A DNA stretch of 64,000 nucleotides from Paraspadella gotoi (taxonomy: Eukaryota > Chaetognatha): positions 3,463,828 to 3,527,827 of the forward strand of contig JBJCIZ010000239.1 in NCBI GenBank assembly GCA_051294375.1, read 5' to 3'. The notes below the pieces were generated by a model. It saw only the letters and a program-made list of their open reading frames with translations. It did not search any database and had not been told where the DNA came from. The position numbers and the translations under genes were made by a program. Below, one piece after another: positions 36,101-46,577 of the stretch (the first letter of the stretch is position 1; each line of letters opens with the position of its first letter).

Positions 36101-37360
36101 CCTTTGGGGCGGGTATATGTCATGTTTTAGTTGCGCCGCGAGTGCTCGCGGAGCAACTCTGTAAGTCACTTTTTGGTCGGACTGTCGGTATGTCTTTTTG
36201 CTGATAACTCGCCTATAGTTAGTTGCTCATTTGTTAAGACAGAAAAAAACAAAACAAATCAAAGTGACTGCTAGCGCCGCCTTCGGGAAATCCTAAAACT
36301 ATAAAGAATAAAAGACAGAATTCCTATTGAGTGCGTGTCATAAATACAAATACTATATAAAGAGGTTTGTTTCTAGTCATGTAGTAATGTGATCACAGGG
36401 AAATACTTGTGAAAAAAAAGTCACCGCGCCGCGACACATCACTAATTCACTATCCGCAACTGACTGAGGAAATGATCTTGGCCGAACTGATAGGGAGAAT
36501 CTGCCCGTTATCTCTCTCTCTCTCTCTTTCTCACCGCCCGCCACCCTCCAAGCCAGGGAAGCCACCCCCTTCAACTCCTTCTCCGACGTCAAGTGCTTGA
36601 CGCTGAAGTCGGCGCCCCGCAGCCCTGCTCTGTTGAACAGATGCAGCTCCTGCGGCAGATTAGACTTCGGCGTCGACGTGACGCGCATGAACTCGTCGAG
36701 GGAGTGAACCGGAAGGGCGCAGCGCGGCATCGTCACCTGGACGGAGCGGGATGTAATCGAAAAGGTAAACAATCATAATAACAGCAAAAAAATACGAAAA
36801 CGATATCGAAACATTAAAAAACAGTAAAAAACGACTATAAAACAATAAAAAATAAAGAAAGGTAAATCAAAAGACAAAACAAGCTTGAATAACCGACAAA
36901 AACCAAACAAAAAATAATTCTAATTCAAACAAAAACAAACCAAAAAATAAACAATGAAAAAACAAATCAAAACAAAACAAAAATGAAAACATAACAAAAA
37001 AATAAATGAATGAACAAATAAACATCGACAACAAACCTAAACAAAAAAAAAACAAAGTATCATCAAAAACAAAAGTACTAGATCAAAAACAAAACAAAGC
37101 CTAAACAAAAAAAAAAAAAAACAAAAAAAAAACAAAAAACAAAGAAGCAAAGAAACAAAAACTCTGCTTTCAAAATTACCCACTCACGCCAAAAAATCGA
37201 GGCGGGGAAATTGAGAAAATGTGGGGAAAAATCTCTGCTTCTCGAGACGAAATCCTGACGAATTGAAGTAAGTGAAGGCAACGACGACGTTGCTCTCGGA
37301 AATGGGCGGCGCCGCCGCGTCGGCGTCGGCGTCGGCTGATTGGTCCCTGACGCAGCTGGC
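24753..37360 (-). CDS. CFAP61: CFAP61, cilia- and flagella-associated protein 61 (single-copy 3' part)
   Basis: Minus-strand exons: about 37,190-37,360; 36,535-36,736; 35,971-36,101; 35,363-35,441; 34,457-34,658; 33,755-33,916; 33,320-33,433; 33,033-33,109; 32,267-32,455; 31,252-31,409; about 30,573-30,701; 30,261-30,434; 29,934-30,008; 29,451-29,551; 29,128-29,331; 28,789-28,940; 28,426-28,652; 28,142-28,260; 27,222-27,279; 25,679-25,781; 24,753-24,876 (stop TAA). Nearly all junctions are phase-compatible. Diagnostic matches to CFAP61: EEHGHIHHFVLSP, the dinucleotide-binding turn RIVVVGASTTGLSF, KIVVYGSG, CGTLVYDGG and HDKALRM...KLVDYL. CFAP61 belongs to the calmodulin- and spoke-associated complex at the base of radial spoke 3 in motile axonemes and is needed for sperm flagella. 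Oddities: an Asp-rich C-terminal tail, one likely GC-AG intron, and a one-base frame break in 30,261-30,434 and in 25,679-25,781. Confidence 0.93.
25021..25086 (-). repeat. Hairpin-head repeat element (copy 2; mirrored at 21,019-21,100)
   Basis: On the minus strand: GTTG, then the stem CCGCGAG-TC-CTCGCGG, then CAAC, then CTATAAGTCACTTTTCGG, then GTCGGTCT runs. Both outer and inner stems pair perfectly in this arm; the left-arm copy has an indel. Confidence 0.8.
28021..28135. repeat. (CT)n microsatellite directly after a CFAP61 donor
   Basis: CT run in the intron downstream (minus strand) of the exon 28,142-28,260. It starts right at the donor GTGAGCGAGGAGAG. Confidence 0.93.
28325..28362. 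repeat. (CAT)n microsatellite in a CFAP61 intron
   Basis: About 12 ATC/CAT units. The Met/Ile reading frame through it is an artefact. Confidence 0.95.
29090..29120 (-). ncRNA. tRNA T-arm-like fragment next to a CFAP61 donor
   Basis: On the minus strand, GGTCGCGGGTTCGAAACCCG has the T stem, the T loop and a B box. It lies only a few bases inside the intron after the exon 29,128-29,331. No acceptor stem, D arm or anticodon arm is visible. It could be the end of a tRNA-derived SINE or chance. Confidence 0.35.
29370..29436. repeat. (TTTC)n microsatellite in a CFAP61 intron
   Basis: About 17 TTTC units between the exons 29,128-29,331 and 29,451-29,551. Confidence 0.96.
30705..31020. repeat. A/G-rich low-complexity intron segment
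   Basis: Purine-rich AAAGAAAG-type sequence. No exon is supported between 30,705 and 31,251; a short frame near 31,025-31,099 is not convincing. Confidence 0.7.
31410..32266. other. AT-rich CFAP61 intron
   Basis: Opens with a short (GTT)n run beside the acceptor of the exon 31,252-31,409. Otherwise it is AT-rich non-coding sequence. Confidence 0.75.
33111..33160. repeat. (GA)n microsatellite at a CFAP61 acceptor
   Basis: About 24 GA units, read CT on the coding strand. They form the polypyrimidine tract of the acceptor of exon 33,033-33,109. Repeat-length changes could alter splicing. Confidence 0.92.
34072..34105 (+). ncRNA. 3' half of a tRNA-Leu-like sequence ending in CCA
   Basis: GGAGGCGTGGGTTCGAATCC followed by CACCGCTGCCACCA has a tRNA T stem and loop, the 3' acceptor strand, and a CCA end. 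The matching 5' strand (GGCAGCG) is not found upstream, so this is a fragment. A genomically encoded CCA suggests reverse transcription of a mature tRNA or a SINE end. It lies in a CFAP61 intron on the opposite strand. Confidence 0.6.
34768..35275. other. AT-rich CFAP61 intron segment
   Basis: Contains short ATAATA runs (34,992-35,035) and no recognised gene. Confidence 0.7.
35276..35328 (-). repeat. Hairpin-head repeat element (copy 3)
   Basis: On the minus strand: stem GTCGC...GCGAC enclosing GCC-CACGA-GGC, then TGTATAAATCAATTTTTTTC, then AGTCGGTCCGTC. Same order of parts as the other copies with a different hairpin. Confidence 0.65.
35690..35865 (-). mobile_element. Possible tRNA-derived SINE
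   Basis: On the minus strand a box B-like GGTTCTAGCCCGG sits in a compact, non-AT-rich block of 170 bp inside an AT-rich CFAP61 intron. No poly-A tail or target duplication was identified. Confidence 0.3.
36126..36255 (+). repeat. Hairpin-head repeat element (copy 4)
   Basis: GTTGC-G, then the stem CCGCGAG-TG-CTCGCGG, then A-GCAAC, then CTGTAAGTCACTTTTTGG, then GGTC/GTCGG units and a body with GCCTATAGTTAGTTGCTCAT. The body also occurs, in reverse, at about 39,420-39,450. Confidence 0.8.
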
Positions 37361-38079
37361 GATTTTTTTTTTGGGGGGGGAGTGATGAGGGAAATCGGAA
37401 ATTCTGTTTTAGTCTTTTTACTTTTTTTTGGGGAGGGGGGCTATCTATATAAATTTCTGTCTTTTTTCCCCTTTTTTTTAGACTATCCGTTTTGCTTTAT
37501 TATATTTATTCTTTATATTTCTCTGCTTTGTTCTTCATATTTTTTTTAAAACTTTTATTTTATTCATAATTTTTTTTTAAATCGATTTTTTTATGTCCCT
37601 GTTTTTTTTTTCTCTTCTTTCTTTTTTTTTCCCTTTTTCTTCCTCATACTATTTCCTTTTTTTTGGGGGGGGTATGTAATCTTTCCTCTTTTTTTCTTTC
37701 TTTTTTTTTCCTTCTTTTTCTCCTTTCTTCCTCCTTCCTTCCCTCTTTACCTCCTTTTCCCTCCTCTTCCTTCTCTTCTCTTTCCTCCGCGTTCTTATTG
37801 ACGTTCAAAAAGTCTTATTTTCGTTGTTCTCTGTCGAATCAACGAAAGAAACTTGTCAAATGTAACCTTGTGACCTTATAATATTAAAACTCGTAAAATG
37901 TAACTTGTGACCTTATAAAATTATAAAACTCGTAAAATGTAACTTGTGACACTTTAAAAAATTATAAAACTCGTAAAAGTAAACTTATAAAATTATAAAA
38001 ACTCGTAAAATGTACCCAACCTAATTTTACATTAAAAATTCAGTTAATTCTCTCTCTCTCTCTTCTCTCTCTCTCCTCT

Positions 38080-38144
<65 letters not shown>

Positions 38145-41100
38145 GTCCTTCTGAGGACCGATGTTAATTGATAATAATTGTTGAATCCTTGAAAATAAAA
38201 AAACAAACTCGTTGTCTGAAAATAAACAAAAATTAAACAATTTCGCTTAATTCTACTGTAAATAATTTAAACAAATATAAAAGTTAAAAGCATTATCAAG
38301 TAGTCGGACATTTTGGGACAGTTGAGCATGCTGCCCGCGCTCGTTTATCGTTGGCCGTAAACTCTCCCAGGTGAGGATAGAAGCTGCTGCAAATGCTGTG
38401 GCGGGAATCTTCCTCGATCAACTCGAGTTTTCTGAAGGTGAGGAGAGGTGAGGGGCGAGTGAGAGGAAAAAAATAGTCGGTTCACGTGTGCGCACCGTTT
38501 TTTACCGGGATCCCTGATGCAAGACCGACGGCGACCGACCGACGACCGACCCGACCGACCACGACCCGACGACCGAGACCTACCAGACCGACCGACGACC
38601 GCACCGACCGACGCCGACGACGACCGACCACCGACCGACCATCGCGACCCGACCGACCGACCGACCTAGACCGACCGACCGACCGACGATCGGCGACCGA
38701 CCGACCGACCGACCGACCGGGATCGACCGACCGGACCGACCGACCGACCGACCGACCGACGACCGCCGACCGAACCGAGACCGACCGACCGACCGACCGA
38801 CCGACCGACCCGACCACGGGCGCACCGGGACGATCGAAAAGTGAATTATAGAGTTGCTCAAAGAGTTCTCGTGACGCAACTAAAAATAAGTGAGCGGCAG
38901 AAAGAGAGAGTATTAAGATAACTAGAGCAAAGAAGAGATGGAGAGAGAGAGAGAGTTAGCAATGTCCCCCTATCACGCTATAAATGTTCAGTGTGCCGGT
39001 GTAGAGAAACACCTTTCATGCCCTGGTACGTCATCGGGGCACTACCTGCGAAGACGGCAGCCGCTTGGCGTGGCAACCAATCAGGTGTCCAAAGCCCAAC
39101 CCGTTCTCATGTGTAGGGGTTATAGAGTGGCATATTTGCACTTGGCTCACGAGTAAAATGTATTTAGCTTATGCTGGTTTAAGCAGACTTCTACTAATGA
39201 AAAGATGGACATTCATCTCAGCCGACCTAAGCCGCTTTATCCCGTAAGCACAGAAGAATCGAATTCAACAAGTAATTTAAAATGTGTTGGCGCGCAACTG
39301 ACTGCCTTATTACTAATATTTTCTTGTGACAACATGACATACATGAACCAACGATGCATGACATGCGGCTAGCAGACAACTGAAATTTGAAGTTGTTTTT
39401 TTTTTTTTTTTCTATCTTAACCAAATGAGCAATCATCAACTATAGGCCAAATTATAGCGGCATTTTTTAACGTACAGACATACCGACCGACGGACCCGAC
39501 CGACCGAAAAGTGGTCCTCATAGTAGAAAAAAGTATAATTTTGAGCACCGAATTCGTTCGGTCGTCGTTCCGCTTCCGTCACTGTACCACAGATCCGATC
39601 TAAGAAAAATCCAAAACATTTTAAACGAATCTTAAATTCGGACGATTCGATTGACGCCGAGGAACGAAAGACCTCACGGCCGTTTTTTTTCCCAGAACGC
39701 CCCCCGCCCCACCTTTTTTTTTATTCTTAAATTCTAAAAATTAGGACTTGAGGTTAAATTCTTTTTAGTTTTTTAAAGAAAAAAATTATTATTCCATCTA
39801 CGCGTTCCTCTCACGGTCGGTCTTTTGTTTAAAAAATCCAATCGTTATTTTAATCAATATATACGGCTCATCAATTTTTTGTTCGGGCGATATTTTCTCT
39901 GTCTTCTCCACGTTAGTCGGGTCTTGAAGTAATTTTTTTTTCACCATTGGGATTTTGAATTCGAGGGAGAAAGATTTTTCAATGTATTTAAAATAAAGTA
40001 TTATCAATTACACGATGTATTTTTAGCGTTATTTATAAAAAAAATCGAATTTTGACTCCATTCCAATAATTTAATCTGGTACTTATGCTTTTCTGTTATT
40101 GACCAGTATTAAAAAAAAATTGACCAAGTTTCTGATCTATACTTTACAAAAAAAAAAAGGCAATGGCCTAGTTGTAAATGTTAGGTACCATAAAAAATAA
40201 TTTATTTCGTGATTTTCATTTGCCAAGTTCTGTCTATGACTAAAAAAATATTGCCAATGTAATATTTATTTTATATTTATTTATTTATTTATTAGATAAA
40301 TATTTACTCGTGAATTTTTCAATTTGCTGTGTCCGCGATTGATCCTTAATCGTGTTAATTTTATAAATTAATCTTTTTCTTTTTTTAGTTCTATTAGCGG
40401 CATTTAGTCTCGCGTCAATGCTCATTTATCTCGTAAGTCAATTTTTTCTTTTAATCGTTTTATCGCGCATCTTTTTATCGTCTTAACTCTCAAAACGTTC
40501 TTTTATTTCAACTAAAAAAAAAAAAAGATTGAATTATGCTCACGTGGTTGGCGTAGGGCCAGACAGAATTCGAAAAATTTGATCCGTCGTCACCTACCAC
40601 TGGTTTCCTTATGCTTTGGATTTTGACCGAAGTCTGATTCATGAGGTCGTCGAAAAATCTATCGGAAGTCGCAGGGGAAAAACAATTTTTTTTTTTGGGG
40701 GAGTCAAATTGCGCGTCAATCGATCGCAAAAGCGCATTTTCCGGGTCATCCGGGGGTTCTTTTGAGGGATCGCTGGACGGTGAGGACACGGCGGTTCGGG
40801 GCCCATCGTGGGATTGTTTGGATGGAGTCATGTTTTGGCCTCATTTGAAGGATTAGGGGAAAACTTGTTCGTTGGCGAGCGTCAATTGTACAATGTTCGT
40901 TAACTTTGCCATATTTTTTTTTTTTTTTTTTGCCGAGTTTCAGCTCTGTAGTACGAATTGTGCTCGATCATGTACTAATTTTTCTTTTTATATAGTCGCG
41001 TAAAATATTTGTAACCGTTTCTCAATCTTCCCAAAACACAAAAGGGAACTATACTTTTTTAGATACTTAATTTATCTAATTTTATATATACTTTCTTCAT

Positions 41101-42471
41101 TATTTAAATTTCAAAGATTAAATATATGGCCGTTTAAAAGTAACATTTTTTTAAAATTAATTCCTGACAAAGACTCTAAATGCAAAGAGCTCGGAAACAA
41201 ATGTCCGGACTAAATATAAAGCTGTCAAACTAAAATTCGTCGTAGATAAATCAAAAACCGGGTTCCTTTTTTCCTAAATTTCGTAAACGCAACGAAAAAG
41301 AAAGTAAAATATATAATTATCCTAAAATAACACTTTTTTTCGTATCTTGACGGTTTTTGTCCAAAATCGTTCTTCGTTGGATCGTCATGACGCCTGTTCT
41401 TCGCTTGGGAAGCCACGCGACTGTCCTGAAGGAGAGAGAGGGAGTGAAAGAGAAACGAGAAAGGAAACGAGACAGAGAGGAGGGGGGGGAGAAAGGAGGA
41501 AGGGCGGGAGGAAAAAGGGCAGATGAGAGAGAGGAATTGTGGGCAAAGAGGGAGAAGCAATATTTGGAGAGATGACAGAAAGGAAGAGAAGAGAAGAGAG
41601 TGAATAGAAATAATTAGGGAGAGAGAGAAAGACCGAAACATGGAAAGCACAGGCCATCGCGGTGAATGTGAAATGAGCCAGTACCTTTGGAATTTATCGA
41701 GAGAGAGAGAGAGGATGAGAGAGGAGAGAATTCAGCGCTTTCATTTACAATTTTTAAGAAACTGAAACTTTTTGCGTTTCACATCACAGGGAAATAACAT
41801 CAACAACAACATCAAAACAACCAACAACAACAACAACCTGACGACGACGCATTGATGTTTGTTGGATAAGCGTCGTCTCGAGAGAGATGCGGCTCTGCAG
41901 CGTCGTTCGCGGAATCCTTCTGCCATCGCTTTGGGTTCGCCGAGTGTTGATGTTCCAAAAACTCGGCATTGCTGAATTGATCAGGCGAAGAGAGAACAGG
42001 GGGGGGGAAGGCCAAGTCAAAAGCTTATTTAGTAACTCACTAAATTTAGTTTCGGATACTCCGTGTATGAAAAAAACTAAACGTGAGTAAGTATTTTTGA
42101 CTACTATTCGAAATAAAAGGTTTTTCTTCGCAATACTTATCCTTTTTTTAAAAATTTAAGCCAAAGAAAATTCACTTTTATTCCCCGGCTACTACAATTT
42201 CACGCAAGGCATCTTTAACTTTCGTAGCCCTCGCTTCCTCCTTTCGAACAAACGCGGACGAGGCCTTTTCGGCACTCACTTGCCCATCGTCGTTCCGCGA
42301 AAAATTCCCAAGGCTTCCCTTCAGCGTCCCCAATGTTGGCGTTCCGCTTCTCTTCCTCGGCCATGACGGAAGGGGAAGTTGAGATGCCTCACTCTGGAGG
42401 AGTCGGAGGGGGGCGGGAGATGAGATTGATGTGAGAGAGAGAGAGAGAAGTGAGAGAGATAGAGTGAGAGA

Positions 42472-42509
<38 letters not shown>

Positions 42510-45500
42510 AGAGAGAAGAGGTGAGAGAGAGGAGAGAGGGAATGAAACTTACTACGCGTTCGAGGATGAAAACAGCCTGTGATATTAGTGTTATTAGTTA
42601 TTAGTTATAGTGTTATTAGTATTATTACGCGACTAAATAACATACCGTCCGGAAGTAAAGCGGATCTCGCCTGAAGTTAGCGACGAGCGTGTCGACCTCC
42701 TCGAGCTTTGGCGAGTCCCGATGAGACCGACGCGACTTCGGGTGAGGGATCCACCGCGTCAAGGCGGGTCGTCGCGCAATTTCGTCGCTGTTGATCAGTT
42801 TCCTTTTGGTTTTTTAAGGGGATGGGGAGTGTAAAGTGAAATTAATTTTTTTTTAAGGGGCTCTTAATAACTTTGATAAATAAAAAAAACGATGATTCGG
42901 AAATCGCGTTTTATTCGCGGTATATTCGTGGATATTTCACATTTAAAACAGATTCAGATTCGGCCAAAATAAATTATTTAAAATCGAAACTGATTTAAAA
43001 TATATAATGGTACTTTGATTTATTTCTATTTAAAAAAAAAACAAAAACAAAACTTGTATTTGAAAAATATGTAAAATGAAAAAAAAAAAAAATTAGGTTA
43101 CTCTTGTCAACCTACTTCATATTCAGTGCTTTCCCTTTTAATAACAAGAGTTATAAAAAATTTAAAACCTTATAATCAGATATTACCACAAAAAATCTTT
43201 TAAATTTTATTTTTGGCCCGCCTCCCCCAAAAAATTAAGTAATTTTCAATAATATATGTTTAAAAAAATATATCCCATAATCCATTTATTCGACAATGAA
43301 CTTTCTTGCCCTAGACTATCTTAAACGGCTACCGCGGACGTATAGACAATCCCCAAGGTGCTCGACATTATAACTCCTGTAATCTACTCTAATCTATGTA
43401 CACTTAATCTACTCTATTCTAATTTACTCTAATCTACTCATCACCGCTTCTCTCTTCGCAATGCACACCTGCAAATAAACCTCCCATAAAGGCAAACTCG
43501 AGCTCATCCCGCCGCCGGCCTCGCTGATTTTACGCCTCACATTATACTCCTGATCTACTCTAATCTACTCCACACAATCTACTCTTATTCTAACACTCTA
43601 AATCTACTCCCCACCGCTTCATCTCTTCGCAAAGCACACCTTGCAAATAACACCTCCCGTATTAAGCGACTTGAGCTCGTCCGCCGCAGCCTCCCCGCTG
43701 ACGGGACGCCCTCCAGATCGAGAGCTGGGTCGGCCGCGTCGACGATCTTCAACGCCGGGCGGAAGTTTGGGTCGCAGCGGTCGGACGAAGGACTCGGGCT
43801 TCGCGTGCGTCAACGATGGAGACCCACGGAAATCCGAATCGAGGGCTGAAGCAGTTGATGTCGTCGTCGTCTGCTTGTAGGGCCGGTTTGCTGAATAGGG
43901 GGGGGAGGTAGCGGTGTCTCGGAATATGTCGTTATGGAAAAAAAAACAACTAATATTAATAAGCATTCGTGAAATTAGTGAAATGAAATAATAAGAAAAA
44001 CGAAGTTTGAAAGATAAGAGAAAATAATCTCGGGCCTGCCTACAATATGCAAATGAGATTAATGGGGTTGGAGTTAGGGGGAGGAGGGAGGGGGGAAGAC
44101 GAGTCTGTGGTAATCTCCGTAAAAAGTGACAACGCACAAAACTCCGATACCCGTTAACAGGACCCGAAATTCCCACTATGACCTCTGATGACCTCAATGA
44201 CTCTGATGACCTCACAAAAAAATTCCTCCCATCGCCTCCAAGGAGGACAGTCACGTGAACCCAAACGACCTCAAATCGGTGAGAGGGTCGGTCGTCTCTT
44301 CCAACACGCAATCGAATTAACTCGACGAGAACCGCGCAAAGCGCTCTCCGCGTTAGAAGGAATTCGGAGGAGCTCTAAAAAAAAACCAACAAAAAAAAAA
44401 TAAAAAATTCATTCGTGAAAGAAAAAACAAATTACTACGCATATAAAAAAATATTTGATTCATTGATAGGGAAGCCGGGTAGCTTGGGGAGTGAATAAAC
44501 GAGACTGTGAGAGAGTCTTTTGATTGAAAGCTTGCAGGGAGGTTTGCTACGTCGTTATCTGTAAGCAGTATGGAGGCCTAAACGCACCAAAGCCTGTCCC
44601 AAAGTCGGGGGGAAGATAGCTATTTATAAGTGAATGGATAATTAATTATATTGGTAGCACCAATTTTTTTTAACACACCATAACGACATAAAAAAACATA
44701 TCACCTCAACAATACATATATAACACAACATAAAAAAATGGAAATGAAATAAAGCGAAGAAAAACATTACCAAATAAAAACAACAAAAAAAAAAAAAATA
44801 ACAATTTCCCGAGTAGCGACAACGCAGACCAACGATAACAATAACAACGGTCAGCAAGGGAAACCAAACAACGACAACGACAACAACGACGACAGCGTAA
44901 TGGACTTTTTAAAGCGTGAAGCACGTGTCGACGTGAGGCAGGGCCTCGAACGCCGCCGTGGAATCTTGTGACGACGAAAGGCTGCGAAGTTTGTGTCTTG
45001 AAAGAAGAGTCCCGGAGAAAGACGGAGTTTGATGGCCGTTGGTCCTGATGATTCCATTTTAATGAATGAATGAATGGAATGAAATGATGATGAATGATGA
45101 AAAAATAAATAAATAAATTTACTTCAAAGAATGGAAATTATTTATCTTAATTAATTATTTAATTAAAAAATGAAATAAATATTAAACGAACGAAAAAGAG
45201 AGACGAACACGAAAAACTTCACATTGGAATCTGTGGTTGTTCGAGGTGTTCGGAAAATGCCGAAGAAGCCACGCCTCCCACTTGCGCCGTCGACGACCTT
45301 GTCCCGGCGGCGAATCGTTGGAAAAGGAGGGGGCGAAAAGGCCTCGATTCCTCTCTTCATTTGTTGGAGAATGTCTCGGTTGGCTATCAAGTCTTTCCCT
45401 CCGCTCCCTAAGGGTTTTTTTCGGAGGTTGCGTGAGGAGGGGGGGGAATGGTGGTAAAAGAAGACGAGGGAAGGGGAATGAGAAAAAAAAAAAAGCAAGG

Positions 45501-46552
45501 GAAGGGGAAATAGAAAAGAGCAGGAAGGGGAAATGAGAGACAGAAAAAAAGAGCAAGGGAAGGGAATGAGAAAAAGAAAAAAAAGAGCATGGGAAGGGGA
45601 ATGTGAAAAAGAAAAAAAGAGCAAGGGAAGGGGAATGGAGAAAAAAAGAAAAAAGAAGCAAGAAAGGGGAATAAGAAAAGAACAAGGGAAGGGGAAACTG
45701 AGATTAAAGAAAAAGGGCAAAAGGGAGGGGAATGGAAAAAGAAAAAAAAGAATGGGAAATGGGGAAATTTGTGAAAAGAAAAAAAAGAGAAAAAAAGGGA
45801 GGGAATGGAAAAAAAAGAAAAAAAAAGAGCAAGGGAAGGGGAATAAGAAAAAGACAAGGGAAGGGGAATGAGAAGAAAGAAAAAAGCGCAAAGGGAGGGG
45901 AATGAGAGAAAAGAAAAAAAAGAGCATGGAAGGAATGAGAAAAAGAAAGAGCAAGGGGAAGGGAATAAGAAAAAGAAAAAAAGAGGAGCATGGAAGGGAT
46001 GAGAAAAAAAAGAGCAGGGGAAAGGAGAATGAGAAAAGAAAAAGAGCAAAGGGAAGGGGAATGGAGAGAAAAGAAAAAAAAGAGCAAGGGGAGGGAATGA
46101 GAAAAGAAAAAAAAAAAGAGGCACGGGAAGGGGGAATAAAGAAAAAGAAAAAAAAAAGAGCAAGGGAAGGGGAATAAGAAAAAGAAAAAAAAAAGCAAGG
46201 GAAGGGGAAAAGAAAAAGACAAAAAGAGCAAGGGAAGGGGAAATAAAAAGAAAAAAAGAAGCAAGGGAAAAGGGAATAAGAAAAAGAAAAAAAGAGCAAG
46301 GGAAGGGGGAAATGAGAAGAAAAAGAGCAAGAGGGAAGGGAATGAAAAGAAAAGAGCGGCAAAAGGGAAGGAAAGGAAAAAAAAAAAAAAAAGCAAAAGG
46401 GGAAGGAGATGAGAGAAGAAAAAGAGGCAAGAAGGGGAAGGAAATCGAAGAGAAAGAAAAAAAGAGCAAGGAGGAGAATTGAGAAAAAAAAAAGAGCAAG
46501 GGAAGAGGGATGAGAAAAAGAAAAAGAGCAAGGGAAGGGGAATAAGAAAAAG
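37120..46552 (-). CDS. CFAP61: CFAP61 5' region, tandem copy A (indel-damaged exons)
   Basis: First of three near-identical 8-9.5-kb blocks of the 5' half of CFAP61. It contains, damaged by indels, the exons seen cleanly in copy C: counterparts near 45,230-45,425, 44,880-45,055, 43,640-43,890, 42,640-42,800, 42,270-42,400 and 40,550-40,660. Frames break repeatedly, so no continuous protein can be read. The counterpart of the donor after YFRT reads ACG|GTATGT here, whereas copy C has lost the T. The quality looks like uncorrected long-read sequence. From 44,809 to 46,552 it is base-identical to copy B. Confidence 0.85.
38525..38882 (-). repeat. (CGAC)n tract with hairpin head (copy A of the block)
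   Basis: GTTGC...GCAAC hairpin (38,853-38,880), then CTATAATTCACTTTTCG on the minus strand, then about 300 bases of GGTC tetranucleotides. Counterparts are at 48,020-48,375 and 57,240-57,405; the tract in copy C is much shorter. Confidence 0.85.
43370..43690 (-). repeat. Local duplication of a CFAP61 exon 3' end (copy A)
   Basis: Damaged version of the duplication described at 61,505-61,870. Both units are present here too, so the duplication predates the block copies. Confidence 0.75.
45440..46552 (+). repeat. Purine minisatellite GCAAGGGAAGGGGAAT-type (copy A)
   Basis: About 1.1 kb of units such as AGCAAGGGAAGGGGAATGAG plus A/G runs, ending at a 25-N gap. In CFAP61 orientation it is the polypyrimidine side of an early intron. 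Long Phe/Ser/Leu frames are artefacts. Confidence 0.95.
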
Positions 46553-46577
46553 NNNNNNNNNNNNNNNNNNNNNNNNN
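46553..46577. other. Assembly gap, exactly 25 N, between copies A and B
   Basis: Sequence restarts in copy B at the point corresponding to about 37,120. Confidence 0.99.

Noticed and set aside
38482-38880. Arg/Gly/Ser- or Thr/Asp/Pro-rich frames over the CGAC array
   Set aside because: They are products of tetranucleotide repeats, changing frame freely between the three block copies.
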